From assembly GCA_031277685.1 (NCBI GenBank), contig JAITLV010000166.1, positions 1 through 64,000 of the forward strand: DNA of 64,000 nucleotides, in the 5' to 3' direction. Of the stretch, positions 1-9,514 are shown piece after piece. Under the pieces are notes generated by a model that was given only the letters and a program-made list of their open reading frames with translations, did not search any database and was not told where the DNA came from. The DNA is from Sphingobacterium sp. (GTDB taxonomy: Bacteria; Bacteroidota; Bacteroidia; Sphingobacteriales; Sphingobacteriaceae). Every line of letters starts with the position of its first letter. Positions within the stretch are counted from its first letter, which is position 1. The translations under genes were made by a program, and so were the position numbers.

Positions 1-30
1 TAAACCCAATTAACCACAAAGAGTAAATGT

Positions 31-3000
31 ATGAATAACTTACCATTTGGCAAAACGTGGCGACTGATACCTCATGACCCACGGTTTTGTAAACCTTTAC
101 GTATTATGAAAATTAGTACTTGCCTTCTTTTCGCCTTTGTGACCGGAGTTCAAGCCAACGGCATTGCGCAGAAAGTTACGTTGAAAATGAAAAATGCACG
201 GATTGAGGAAGCGCTAAATGCGATCTCAAAACAGTCCAATCTGCAGTTGTTTTATGGAGAAAATATTGATTCTAAAGCAAGGGTCAATGTCAATCTGAAA
301 GATGCCTCCGTTGCCGATGCATTAAATGCTGTTTTGAAAAATAATAATATTGACTATAAGATTATAGCCAATACGATTTCTGTTAATGGGAAAACCATAG
401 ATCATGAATTGTCTAATTCCGCACAACAGACGATTTCGGGAACAGTTAAGGATCATGAGGGGCGGGGCTTAAGTGGTGCTACAGTTACTGTAAAAGGTAC
501 ATCGATCTCTACTCAGACTGATGAATCTGGACATTTTAAAATAAATGCTTCGTCCAATTCGGTATTGGTGGTACGATATGTTGGTTACGCATTGAAAGAA
601 GTTGTTTTGGAGGGAAGAAATAACGTAGCAATTACACTACAATCAGATGAAAGACAATTGGATGTAGTTGATGTTGTTTCCACAGGTTATCAAAATATCA
701 ATAGAAAGTTATTTACAGGAGCAGCAACCGCAATTAAGGGCGCTGATGTCAAACAAGATGGTATTACTGATGTGAGTCGGATGCTAGAAGGCCGCGTGGC
801 TGGGGTATCAGTACAAAATGTTTCCGGCACTTTTGGAGCTGCGCCCAAAATACGCGTTCGTGGGGCGACTTCAATTACAGGAGAAAATAAACCCCTATGG
901 GTGGTTGACGGAGTTATTCTGGAGGATGTAGTCAATATATCAAATGAACAGTTATCCTCCGGTGATATCAATACTCTTATTGGTTCTTCTGTAGCTGGAT
1001 TGAATGCTGATGATATTGAGAGTTTCAATATTTTAAAAGATGCAGCCGCAACAGCACAATATGGTGCTCGTGCCATGAATGGTGTTGTCGTTATTACTAC
1101 AAAAAAAGGACGTATAGGAAAACCGTTAGTTTCCTATAATGGTAATTTTTCAACCTATCTGAAGCCAAGTTACGATAATTATAATATTATGAATTCGGCT
1201 GACCAGATGTCTGTCTATTCAGAATTGGCGCGCAAAGGCTGGTTAAATCTTGCTGATATGTCCAGGGCGGAAAACGGAGGCGTGTTTTCTAAAATGTACA
1301 ATTTGATTTACGCTTATGACGAATCCAATGGGAAGTTTGGTTTGCCGAATACACCGGAAGCGCAGAAACAATTTCTAACACGGTATGCATTGGCCAATAC
1401 AAATTGGTTCGATATTTTGTTTAAAAACTCGTTTATGCAAGAGCATGGTATGAGCGTTTCTTCGGGGTCTGATAAATCACAACTCTATTTTTCTTCCAGT
1501 TATTTAAATGATAACGGTTGGGCGAAAGGGAATAAAGTCGAACGGTATACTGCGAATATGAACGCGATATTTAATCTTTCCGACAAACTATCACTCAACT
1601 TTATAACTACGGGATCTATCCGTAATCAAAAGGCTCCGGGTACCGTTGGTAGGGTTAGTAATCCTGTGGAAGGTACTTATTCTAGGGATTTTGATATTAA
1701 TCCTTTTAGCTATGCCCTCAATACAAGTCGAGCATTAACGGCTTATGATGAGAATGGTAGGCGCGAAAACTTTACAAGAAATTTTGCTCCCTTTAATATA
1801 TTGGATGAGCTGGATAACAATACCTTAGATTTGAGTATGCTGGATTTTAAACTTCAAGGAGGAGGGACGTATAAGTTTACCAAACACTTGAAGTATGAGT
1901 TATTAGCTTCCATGCGCTATGTCAAGAGTGGTAATGAACACAAAGTAAGAGAAAATTCCAATATGGCGAATGCATATCGGGCAAATTACGATTCATATAC
2001 ACAGGATAATAATCGTTTTTTATATCGTGATCCAGCCCATCCTGAATTACAGCCAGTAGTGGTGTTGCCTTACGGTGGATTCTACAATACCAATGATGAT
2101 TTCCTAAAATCTTATATGGTAAGAAATGCAATCGAATACGATAATACGTTCAATGAAAAACACTTATTAAATGTATATGCCTTCCAAGAGACACGTTTAG
2201 CAAATAGGCAGACACGAAGTATGATCGGTTATGGTTATCAATATGATAAAGGTGGTGTACCTTTTATTGATCCTAAGATCGTCGAGCAGGCGGTATTAAG
2301 CAATTTACCCTATTATTCAATGAACAATAAGTATGATCGTTTTTCTGCCTTTATGGCGCGCGCTGCTTATTCATATGATGGGAAATATTCTATCAATGCA
2401 ACAGCCCGTTATGATGGTTCAAATCAATTAGGACGTTCTGCTACAGCTAGGTGGCTTCCAACATGGAATATTTCTGGGGCTTGGAATGTAGACGAAGAGG
2501 AGTTCATGAAACAGCAAAATATTTTCAGCAGATTAACTGTTAGAGCAACTTACGGTTTGACAGCAAGTTTAGGAAATGCAACCAATTCAGCATTGGTTCT
2601 GAGAAATGGAAGTGCATTGAGGCCATATGTGAAAGAAACCGAGTCGGTTATGAATATTGAATATATCGAAAACAAGGATCTCACTTGGGAGAAACAATAT
2701 GAAACTAACGTCGGCTTTGATATGGGATTCTTTAGAAATCGGCTGAATTTGACGGTTGATTTATACAACAGGAATGGTTTTGATCTAATTAGCCCCTTAC
2801 GCACTTCAGGAATTGGAGGCCAGTATTTGACGACTGCCAATTATGCCGATATGAATTCCAAAGGTATTGAAGTAACTCTAAGTGGGCCTATTATAAAAAA
2901 CGAGGAATTTAGATGGAACAGCAACTTTAATTTTGGGTACAACAAAAATAAGGTTACTAAATTAACGAGCCCACAACGGATCTTTGATTTGACTACTGCA

Positions 3001-3687
3001 GATGGCGGCCCACAAGAAGGGTTTCCGTATCGCGGCTTGTATTCAGTAGAGTTTGCCGGGTTGGATCCTAAAACTGGAATTCCTGAGTTTATCAATGAAA
3101 AAGGTGAAAGAAGCAGGGATGTTTATTTACAAAGTTTGGAAACGAAGTATTTAAGATACGAAGGTCCTACAGATCCGAAATTGACGGGTGGTTTTTATAA
3201 TTCATTTAGTTATCGTGGGTTTACATTAAACACGTTGTTTACTTTTGCTGCTGGGAATAAAATTAGATTAAATCCTGCATTTTCTACAAGGTACTCAGAT
3301 TTGGATGCGATGCCTAATGAGTTTAAGGATCGATGGACATTAGAAGGAGACGAGTTAAAAACAAACGTACCCTCCATTCTTGAGCTACTAACTTCCAGTG
3401 AGATTGCTGGACAGTATCCCTATAATACGTATAATTATTCTTCAGTGCGCGTTGCGGATGGTGGATTTATTCGGTTAAAACAGTTAGCCTTATCTTACGC
3501 TGTTCCAAGTAAATTTTTAAAGTCTATCAAAGCAAATAACGCTTCAATTGGTATCACAGCTAACAATTTTTGGCTGATCTACTCAGATAAAAAACTAAAG
3601 GGACAGGACCCTGAATTTTTTGCATCAGGTGGTGTTGCATTACCGATTCCCAGACAGTACACACTTTCTTTAAAGGTCGGATTTTAA
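31..3687 (+). CDS. SusC/RagA-family TonB-dependent outer-membrane receptor with STN domain (cassette 1)
   Basis: This 1218-residue protein is an outer-membrane, TonB-driven importer that would pair with the SusD encoded 16 bases downstream. Domain order: a 25-residue pre-signal leader, a signal peptide starting at Met26 (MKISTCLLFAFVTG), an STN domain at about 48-118, a carboxypeptidase-regulatory-like domain at about 134-205, a plug at about 215-350 (motifs IRVRGATS, PLWVVDGV, ILKDAAATAQYG) and a C-terminal barrel ending in SLKVGF. The STN domain is the part that contacts FecR-type anti-sigma factors in this family, so regulation by an ECF/FecR pair upstream of the window is likely. Two in-frame ATGs (31 and 106) are possible. 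I chose 31 because the leader is conserved in the paralogue at 11432. The substrate is unknown. Confidence 0.95.
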   Translation: MNNLPFGKTWRLIPHDPRFCKPLRIMKISTCLLFAFVTGVQANGIAQKVTLKMKNARIEEALNAISKQSNLQLFYGENIDSKARVNVNLKDASVADALNAVLKNNNIDYKIIANTISVNGKTIDHELSNSAQQTISGTVKDHEGRGLSGATVTVKGTSISTQTDESGHFKINASSNSVLVVRYVGYALKEVVLEGRNNVAITLQSDERQLDVVDVVSTGYQNINRKLFTGAATAIKGADVKQDGITDVSRMLEGRVAGVSVQNVSGTFGAAPKIRVRGATSITGENKPLWVVDGVILEDVVNISNEQLSSGDINTLIGSSVAGLNADDIESFNILKDAAATAQYGARAMNGVVVITTKKGRIGKPLVSYNGNFSTYLKPSYDNYNIMNSADQMSVYSELARKGWLNLADMSRAENGGVFSKMYNLIYAYDESNGKFGLPNTPEAQKQFLTRYALANTNWFDILFKNSFMQEHGMSVSSGSDKSQLYFSSSYLNDNGWAKGNKVERYTANMNAIFNLSDKLSLNFITTGSIRNQKAPGTVGRVSNPVEGTYSRDFDINPFSYALNTSRALTAYDENGRRENFTRNFAPFNILDELDNNTLDLSMLDFKLQGGGTYKFTKHLKYELLASMRYVKSGNEHKVRENSNMANAYRANYDSYTQDNNRFLYRDPAHPELQPVVVLPYGGFYNTNDDFLKSYMVRNAIEYDNTFNEKHLLNVYAFQETRLANRQTRSMIGYGYQYDKGGVPFIDPKIVEQAVLSNLPYYSMNNKYDRFSAFMARAAYSYDGKYSINATARYDGSNQLGRSATARWLPTWNISGAWNVDEEEFMKQQNIFSRLTVRATYGLTASLGNATNSALVLRNGSALRPYVKETESVMNIEYIENKDLTWEKQYETNVGFDMGFFRNRLNLTVDLYNRNGFDLISPLRTSGIGGQYLTTANYADMNSKGIEVTLSGPIIKNEEFRWNSNFNFGYNKNKVTKLTSPQRIFDLTTADGGPQEGFPYRGLYSVEFAGLDPKTGIPEFINEKGERSRDVYLQSLETKYLRYEGPTDPKLTGGFYNSFSYRGFTLNTLFTFAAGNKIRLNPAFSTRYSDLDAMPNEFKDRWTLEGDELKTNVPSILELLTSSEIAGQYPYNTYNYSSVRVADGGFIRLKQLALSYAVPSKFLKSIKANNASIGITANNFWLIYSDKKLKGQDPEFFASGGVALPIPRQYTLSLKVGF

Positions 3688-3703
3688 ATAATTTGTCAAA
3701 AAC

Positions 3704-5167
3704 ATGAAAAAAAATAAGATATTCATCTATATAGCAGCATCAAGCCTAATACTAGCTGGAGGCTGTAATAAGTTTTTGGATCATCAGCCAGATGATCGAA
3801 CAGAATTAAATAGTGCAGTAAAAGTGGCGGAGCTCTTAGCTAATGCTTATCCTCACGGTAATTACATTGCTTTTGCAGAGGCTATGAGTGATAACGCTGG
3901 AGATAAAGGAACTACCACGAGAGTATTGCCCAATGCTTCACCCTGGAATTACATTGATCAAATAGATGCTGATACTGAAGATACACCACCATTTTACTGG
4001 AATTCCTGCTATAAAGCTATTGCTGCAGCGAATTATGCGTTAGAAACGATCGAAAAGGAGGGGAGCACTTCTGAATATTCAGCGAGTAAAGGAGAAGCTC
4101 TAGTTGCTCGAGCTTATGTCCATTTTATGCTTGTCACTTTATTTGCGAAGGCATATGATCCAGCGACTGCATCAACCGATCCAGGCATTCCTTATGTAAC
4201 GCTTCCGCAAAGAACAGTGGAAGGAAATTACACCAGAGGTACTGTCGCCAGTGTTTATGAGAATATTGAGAAGGACCTACTTGAAGGTTTGCCATTAATC
4301 CGAAATGAAAAATATAAGGTTCCAAAATACCACTTTACAACACAGGCAGCACATGCATTTGCGACACGTTTCTATTTATTCAAACGTGATTATCAAAAAG
4401 TAATTGAACATGCAAACATAGTCTTTCCTGGAAATACAATTGCAGATAATTTGCGTCCATGGAATACGGTATATAACTCCCTTGGATATTATGAATTGCA
4501 AGCTTTATATACAAATGCCACAGAAACAGCAAATCTGTTACTGCAGGAAGCAGCTTCATATTGGGGGAGAAATTATCCAGGATACAATTATGGATTAAGT
4601 TCCTCTGTAAGATTAATTTTTGATAGAGATAAAAATCCCAGTGGTAAAGCACTTGCTATGAGTTCAAAAATATATGGAGCAAATGACCTTGTTTACAATA
4701 TTCCGAAATTTAGAGAACATTCTGTGAAGAAAACCATTAGCGCTAATTTTGGTGATGGTTATAATATGGTGCCATTGATTACAAGTGAGGAAGTTTTGTT
4801 TAACCGAGCAGAAGCAAATGCCATGTTAGATAAGAATTCAGAAGCAATAGCAGATATTGATACTTATTTATCTAAAAGGATTGTAGGTTATTCCAGTGCA
4901 GATAAATTTTCAGAAAATAAAGCAGCAAACTTCTTTCCTTCTCTTTCTGTAAAAGATGCTTTAGTTGGTACAGTCTTAAATTTCAAACGCCAGGAATTTA
5001 TGCACGAAGGGCTTCGCTGGCTGGATATCGTTAGATTAAAAATTCCTATTGAACATGTGAGTGCCAATGGTAAGGAGAAAATTGTTTTAAAAAGCGATGA
5101 TCCTCGAAGGGTAATCCAAATACCACAAGAAGCAGTTGCTGCAGGTCTTGCCGCAAATCCACGTTAA
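3704..5167 (+). CDS. SusD/RagB-family substrate-binding lipoprotein (cassette 1)
   Basis: This 487-residue surface lipoprotein is expected to form the lid over the SusC channel and hold the substrate. The N-terminus is a lipoprotein signal ending in LAGGC, followed by the usual N(K)FLDHQPDDR start of mature SusD proteins. The middle is alpha-helical and TPR-like (KGEALVARAYVHFMLVTLFAKAY). The C-terminus carries the family signature EFMHEGLRWLDIVRLK and ends near VIQIPQEAVAAGLAANPR. It lies 16 bases after the SusC stop and 16 bases before the metallohydrolase gene, so the four genes are probably one operon. The closest visible relative is the SusD at 15148. Family assignment is firm; ligand identity is not visible. 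Confidence 0.95.
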   Translation: MKKNKIFIYIAASSLILAGGCNKFLDHQPDDRTELNSAVKVAELLANAYPHGNYIAFAEAMSDNAGDKGTTTRVLPNASPWNYIDQIDADTEDTPPFYWNSCYKAIAAANYALETIEKEGSTSEYSASKGEALVARAYVHFMLVTLFAKAYDPATASTDPGIPYVTLPQRTVEGNYTRGTVASVYENIEKDLLEGLPLIRNEKYKVPKYHFTTQAAHAFATRFYLFKRDYQKVIEHANIVFPGNTIADNLRPWNTVYNSLGYYELQALYTNATETANLLLQEAASYWGRNYPGYNYGLSSSVRLIFDRDKNPSGKALAMSSKIYGANDLVYNIPKFREHSVKKTISANFGDGYNMVPLITSEEVLFNRAEANAMLDKNSEAIADIDTYLSKRIVGYSSADKFSENKAANFFPSLSVKDALVGTVLNFKRQEFMHEGLRWLDIVRLKIPIEHVSANGKEKIVLKSDDPRRVIQIPQEAVAAGLAANPR

Positions 5168-5183
5168 CGATAATAAATGAATT

Positions 5184-6635
5184 ATGAAAAAGAATTTAAT
5201 AAGAATTTCATTGGTTGTGTTGACATCTATTGCTCTCAATGGGTGTAGTAAAACCGAAAATTTAAATGCAGATATTGTTGGCCTAGGAGGAGATACATGG
5301 GAAAAAGGTCCCATAGATGAATGGCTTAACACCAATTATATAAATCCTTATAATATTCAGGTAAAATACAAATGGGATAGATCTGAATTAGGAGACATAA
5401 ATAAAAATGTTATTCCTATAAAAGAAGATCTGGTAATTCCGGTAATGGATATTATTAAAAAGACATGGATTGAACCCTATGTTGCTGTTAAGGGGGAAAA
5501 TTTCATGAAAAAGTATTGTCAGAAGCAATTCTATCTTGCAGGAAGTCCCTCTTATAACAGTAATGGAACAATCACCTTAGGAACAGCTGAATCTGGTCGA
5601 AAGATAGTATTGCTTGATTTGAATACATTCGATCCTGAAAACAAACCAGCAGTAAAACAGATTTTGCATACCATGCATCATGAATTTGCACATATTTTAC
5701 ATCAAAATATTGCGTTTTCAACAGATTATCAGCGTATTACTCCATCGGATTATACAGCGACATGGTTTAATATTTTCAGAGGAGCATATAACTCAGATCC
5801 TGCTTTAGATAAAGTAATGTATGAAGCCGATTTTTGGGGAAAAGGTTATATTACACCTTATTCCCGCTCTAACAAAGATGACGATTTTGTAGAGATGGTA
5901 GCGACTTTATTGGAGGGAGGGGAAGCTTACTTTGATAATGTCATTAATAATCTATTTCTCTATGAAGGGGCATTTATCAAACGAAATGCCAATGGAGTAT
6001 ATGAGCCTAATACAGTGGCTAGAGAACAATTGTTAAAGAAAAAGAATATTGTTATCGCTTATTTAAAAGATAGTTGGGGTATTAACCTTAAGGAGCTACA
6101 ACTCAAAACACAGGCTGCTATTGAAGCTGCTGGGCCTACACCAGATTTTATAGATTTATTAGGACCAGGAAATGTTTATCGTTCGATTGCCATAAATCCT
6201 CAAAAATTAAAGAATTTATCGCAGTCTTTTTTGACCGCTTATAATACCAGTAGCACAGGACTACAGCAAAATGTCGGCTATTATATTGATAATATTTCTT
6301 TATTGTTTCCCGCCGCTGATAGGATGACATTAAGAATCAATTTTATGGATCCTACAGCGGCATTGGGGCCGGGTTATAACGGTGACTTTGATTTTATACT
6401 CACTGAGAATGATGGTGTGATTGAACTTAAATATGCGAATCCGCAACCAACGGCTGGTGCCACATACGGAAATGCACGAGTTATTGAAAAGCAGGTTTTA
6501 CCCTTATTGAATTACTTCCATAATCAGCAGTTTACCGTTCGTTGGGTGGAGGATATAATTCCTCAATCGAAGAGTATTTTCGGAGGACTTGTTAAAGTTT
6601 CTAACCCTAGTTCCTATGTTTTTGGTACATTATAA
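5184..6635 (+). CDS. Substrate-import-associated zinc metallohydrolase lipoprotein (cassette 1)
   Basis: This 483-residue predicted lipoprotein has a signal ending LNGC (Cys21). It contains HEFAH at residues 166-170, the HExxH signature of zinc peptidases, and a second conserved segment DDFVEM whose Glu237 is a good candidate for the third zinc ligand, gluzincin style. It matches the recognised Bacteroidota group of HExxH lipoproteins found beside SusC/SusD (putative zinc-binding metallopeptidase, Peptidase_Mx1-like). It is inferred to cleave a protein, peptide or other hydrolysable substrate at the cell surface before SusCD uptake. The paralogue at 16621 keeps both motifs. No substrate can be read from the sequence. 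Confidence 0.85.
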   Translation: MKKNLIRISLVVLTSIALNGCSKTENLNADIVGLGGDTWEKGPIDEWLNTNYINPYNIQVKYKWDRSELGDINKNVIPIKEDLVIPVMDIIKKTWIEPYVAVKGENFMKKYCQKQFYLAGSPSYNSNGTITLGTAESGRKIVLLDLNTFDPENKPAVKQILHTMHHEFAHILHQNIAFSTDYQRITPSDYTATWFNIFRGAYNSDPALDKVMYEADFWGKGYITPYSRSNKDDDFVEMVATLLEGGEAYFDNVINNLFLYEGAFIKRNANGVYEPNTVAREQLLKKKNIVIAYLKDSWGINLKELQLKTQAAIEAAGPTPDFIDLLGPGNVYRSIAINPQKLKNLSQSFLTAYNTSSTGLQQNVGYYIDNISLLFPAADRMTLRINFMDPTAALGPGYNGDFDFILTENDGVIELKYANPQPTAGATYGNARVIEKQVLPLLNYFHNQQFTVRWVEDIIPQSKSIFGGLVKVSNPSSYVFGTL

Positions 6636-6646
6636 TCGTATAGACA

Positions 6647-7960
6647 ATGAAAAAGTATTTATTATATATAATTCTGGCTACATTTGGATTAAGCAGTTGT
6701 AAAAAGGATAACGACAAGCCGATTATTGGCGATGTGGATGAGCGATTGTCAGAAGTGCTTGAAGAATACTCAAAGCAACTAACAGACGCTGAGTTTGGTT
6801 GGAAAGGATATTTATTAACAGACAATCAAACTTCTGCAACATTTCTATTTAAGTTTGATAAGAAGAATAGAACCGTAATGGCGGCTGACTATGAGGAGGA
6901 GCCAGCTGAAAGTTCATATCGTTTGAAAGCACTACAGCGTCCTACGATCCTGTTTGATACCTATTCTACACTGCATCTAATTGCTGATCCTAATTCCAAT
7001 GTCATAGGGGGTACAACAGGAATGGGTTATTATTCGGATTTTGAATTTGCTTTTATGTCGTCTTCTGCTGACACCATCAAATTGGAAGGTCTGTTGAATA
7101 AGAGTAAATTGTTATTGATTCGTTCAAAATCAAAGGCTGAAAGTGAAAACGTTTTTTCCGCTCTGAGCAATGTCAGTGATGCCGCTGCTAAGATAAAAAC
7201 CTACTTTAAGAGGACTACTATTGATGGAGTTGAATGTGAGGTTAAATTAGATGGTGCGTCACAGATCTTTTCATTATCTTATTTGGAAGAAGGGAATTTA
7301 AAAACAGTAGACACATACTATTACGTGTCAGGAACAACAGTTGTTTTTTATACTCCTTTAGAGGTCGGTAAAACTACGATTAAGGAGATCACAGATGTTG
7401 GATTTGATGTTAGTTCTTCCTCTCTAAAAGCAAAAGTAAATGGGACACAAATCTCAATAAAGGAGGCATTGGTACCTTTGAAAATGGATATGACCGCAGC
7501 GCAACGTTGGTATGATCAAAAGGCAGTCAATCCTAATGACTGTTGGGTTTCCGATAATGCTTTTCATGCAGAGGGCATAGATGATTTCTGTAAATTTAAA
7601 AGCGTACCAAATTTTCAAACGCTTTGGTATGCTGGTTCTTCAGTTTTCGGGGGAACTCCTTATGATGGAATGATTGCGATGACTACTTCGTTAATGGCTC
7701 CTTATACAGCTTCAAAAATGCCGATTGACGTTAAAGACGGGAAAGCAAAATTTACGTTGATTGGTAGTGCAGGGACATTCACCGATACTTCACCAATAGC
7801 AAAAGCAATGTCTGCTGCACGGACAATACTATATGGTGGAGCGACAGCGGGTAGTTCGGAAGAATGGTATCTTATTCCAACTTCCAATGATGGCAAGCGT
7901 TATGATATGGTTCGGGCTAAGGATGCGCAGGCTTGGATAAGCTGGAGGCCAAAGTCGTAG
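6647..7960 (+). CDS. DUF4302-family lipoprotein (cassette 1)
   Basis: This 437-residue predicted lipoprotein has the signal MKKYLLYIILATFGLSSC with lipobox LSSC. The mature protein is rich in beta strands, with a region containing GWKGYLLTD and a conserved stretch around YDTYSTLHLIADPNSNVIGG that is shared in outline with the paralogue at 17995 (YDTYNYITMLEDPNPDVYGG-like). DUF4302 proteins are typical fourth members of SusC/SusD/zinc-metallohydrolase cassettes, and their biochemical role is not known. A surface substrate-binding or accessory role in the outer-membrane complex is an inference from the lipobox and operon position. It is the last gene of the cassette, 11 bases after the metallohydrolase. 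Confidence 0.8.
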   Translation: MKKYLLYIILATFGLSSCKKDNDKPIIGDVDERLSEVLEEYSKQLTDAEFGWKGYLLTDNQTSATFLFKFDKKNRTVMAADYEEEPAESSYRLKALQRPTILFDTYSTLHLIADPNSNVIGGTTGMGYYSDFEFAFMSSSADTIKLEGLLNKSKLLLIRSKSKAESENVFSALSNVSDAAAKIKTYFKRTTIDGVECEVKLDGASQIFSLSYLEEGNLKTVDTYYYVSGTTVVFYTPLEVGKTTIKEITDVGFDVSSSSLKAKVNGTQISIKEALVPLKMDMTAAQRWYDQKAVNPNDCWVSDNAFHAEGIDDFCKFKSVPNFQTLWYAGSSVFGGTPYDGMIAMTTSLMAPYTASKMPIDVKDGKAKFTLIGSAGTFTDTSPIAKAMSAARTILYGGATAGSSEEWYLIPTSNDGKRYDMVRAKDAQAWISWRPKS

Positions 7961-7975
7961 ATTTGAGTTTTAATA

Positions 7976-8011
7976 TTAGAAGGAGGCATGTAAATATATG
8001 TCTCCTTCTAA
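7976..8011. terminator. Hairpin at the end of cassette 1
   Basis: A 10-bp perfect stem (7976-7985 with 8002-8011, TTAGAAGGAG/CTCCTTCTAA) encloses a 16-base loop just after the DUF4302 stop. No T-run follows on either strand, so it may act as a transcript 3'-end stabiliser or weak terminator rather than a classic intrinsic terminator. Confidence 0.5.
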
Positions 8012-8095
8012 AAAAATGTATCTTCTGATCATGCGCAAAAATGATTGAATTTGCCGTAGAGCTATTTAGTGTTTAAAATTAAACAAAAGTTAACC

Positions 8096-8305
8096 ATGAA
8101 AAATCATTATAAGTTATTTTTAAGATACTGCCTAGCAATGATTATTACCATAGTCATTTGGGAATGTACCGACTATTATTTTCAAAAAAAAGTTAGCGAG
8201 TATACTCCATCTCGGTGTATTGCAGCATTTGTATGGGTAATCCTTGGCGGTTTGATCCTAACATTTGTTGACGGGCGAACTAGGAGGAAAAAATCAATTA
8301 GATAG
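8096..8305 (+). CDS. Small membrane protein of unknown function
   Basis: This 69-residue ORF has two likely transmembrane helices: YCLAMIITIVIWECTDYYF near residues 10-28, and a second in CIAAFVWVILGGLILTFV. It ends in a basic tail (DGRTRRKKSIR) that should be cytoplasmic. An upstream in-frame GTG at 8069 exists, but the ATG at 8096 gives a cleaner start. It resembles no family I can name. It lies alone between cassette 1 and the predicted barrel at 8479. Its length, membrane topology and basic end suggest a real gene, though this is not certain. Confidence 0.5.
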   Translation: MKNHYKLFLRYCLAMIITIVIWECTDYYFQKKVSEYTPSRCIAAFVWVILGGLILTFVDGRTRRKKSIR

Positions 8306-8325
8306 TTTGCCCTTATAAAGACGAT

Positions 8326-8367
8326 ACAGATCAGTGATATAGACTTTAGTCTTCGTCATCTGTTTTT
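8326..8367 (+). terminator. Possible intrinsic terminator
   Basis: ACAGAT (8326-8331) pairs with ATCTGT (8358-8363), with a small AGAC/GTCT inner hairpin and a following TTTTT run. It sits 20 bases past the small membrane gene and would end its transcript. Confidence 0.45.
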
Positions 8368-8478
8368 GGTGTTAACCACAAAATTCTTTCCGAAGCCATG
8401 TAATAAAGTAGTGTTATGAATTGTCATTACTAATAAACGTTTCTAAGCATGCTATAACTTAACATTATTTTAAATTTT

Positions 8479-9141
8479 ATGAAGTATATTGTAAGCATAT
8501 TATTAACCCTATGTGCAACAAATCTAATCGCGCAAGAAAAAGAAAATAAAATCAAGCATTTGCCCTTTGAAGTGGTTTATTTCGGAGGTGTCCAATTTAA
8601 CAGTGCAAGTAATCTGAATCGAATCTTAAAGCAAGAGGGGGCAGGGAAATTCCCTGGTTTTGGGTGGAATGCAGGTGCAGGCGTAGCATACCGTATAAAA
8701 CAAACGCTAATCGGTGGCAGTTTTAGTTTATCCACAAATAGTAAAAAAGATAATACGCTGAACACTGGGGATTTCATCGTATACGTCGCGACCAACGCGG
8801 TTCACGCCGGTAATCTAATATTAAGTCCACAGCTTGGGGTTGGTAGCCAATGGTCTACTTTTACAATTCAAAAACACAATCAGTCTGGTTCATTTGATGA
8901 CTTCCTAACTACGCAATCAAACCAAACGAAAATGGAACATAATGCCGCGATTGTAGATTTCAATATTACATTGAAATCAATGAATAAAAACAGAACAATA
9001 TTTTACCCCGAATGTAGAGTTGGCTATAAATCCTCCATAACAAAAAATGATTGGAAGCTCATCGGTACAAAAGCCACAGAGGTACCTGCGGATAGATTGG
9101 GAAGTTTCTATGTACAACTTGCTTGGGGAATCGGGCGATAG
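8479..9141 (+). CDS. Predicted secreted outer-membrane beta-barrel-like protein, unknown function
   Basis: This 220-residue protein has a clear signal peptide (MKYIVSILLTLCATNLIAQ). The mature part is Gly- and aromatic-rich with alternating hydrophobic segments (FGWNAGAGVAYRI, GGSFSLST, SPQLGVGSQWSTF, FYVQLAWGIGR), as in small porin-like or outer-membrane beta-barrel proteins. I cannot assign a family. It sits between cassette 1 and the sigma factor of cassette 2, separated from both by AT-rich gaps, so it is probably transcribed alone. The signal peptide makes an exported product fairly sure; the barrel is an inference from residue pattern. Confidence 0.6.
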   Translation: MKYIVSILLTLCATNLIAQEKENKIKHLPFEVVYFGGVQFNSASNLNRILKQEGAGKFPGFGWNAGAGVAYRIKQTLIGGSFSLSTNSKKDNTLNTGDFIVYVATNAVHAGNLILSPQLGVGSQWSTFTIQKHNQSGSFDDFLTTQSNQTKMEHNAAIVDFNITLKSMNKNRTIFYPECRVGYKSSITKNDWKLIGTKATEVPADRLGSFYVQLAWGIGR

Positions 9142-9514
9142 GTATACAGAATCATATTTGTCTTACAGAATAACGAAGCTGTTAAATATAACATGTCTCG
9201 TTTAACAAGTTGTGACAATAAAATCCCACCTGACTGATTTAGTTCATTAGTAATTTAGTCGCTATCTTTTCTGCAAATAATTCGTTTTTGCTTACTTCAA
9301 GCTAGTTTCTTTTTCATTTTATAATAAATATCTGTCGAATGATCCGAAGATAAAAATGGTAAAATGTTTCTTCTGTAATATTTTTTTTGCAAATAATAAA
9401 AAATATTATCTATTTTTATAGCACAATTATTAAGCATCTTCATGAGATGCATATATAGTCCTAAAATATCCGTCTACTATAATACAATAATGTGATCATC
9501 GAAGAGATTTAACT
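9142..9514. other. AT-rich intergenic region upstream of the sigma gene
   Basis: About 370 bases without a convincing ORF. It holds one promoter-like element (annotated separately) close to the sigma factor gene. No repeat or RNA gene was recognised in the rest. Confidence 0.6.
9386..9418 (+). promoter_or_regulatory. Bacteroidota-type promoter for ECF sigma / FecR pair
   Basis: TTTG at 9386-9389, a 21-base spacer, and TATTTTTA at 9411-9418 match the TTTG-N19-21-TAnnTTTG consensus of the primary sigma factor with one mismatch. It would give a leader of about 90 bases before the sigma ATG at 9515. Confidence 0.45.
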
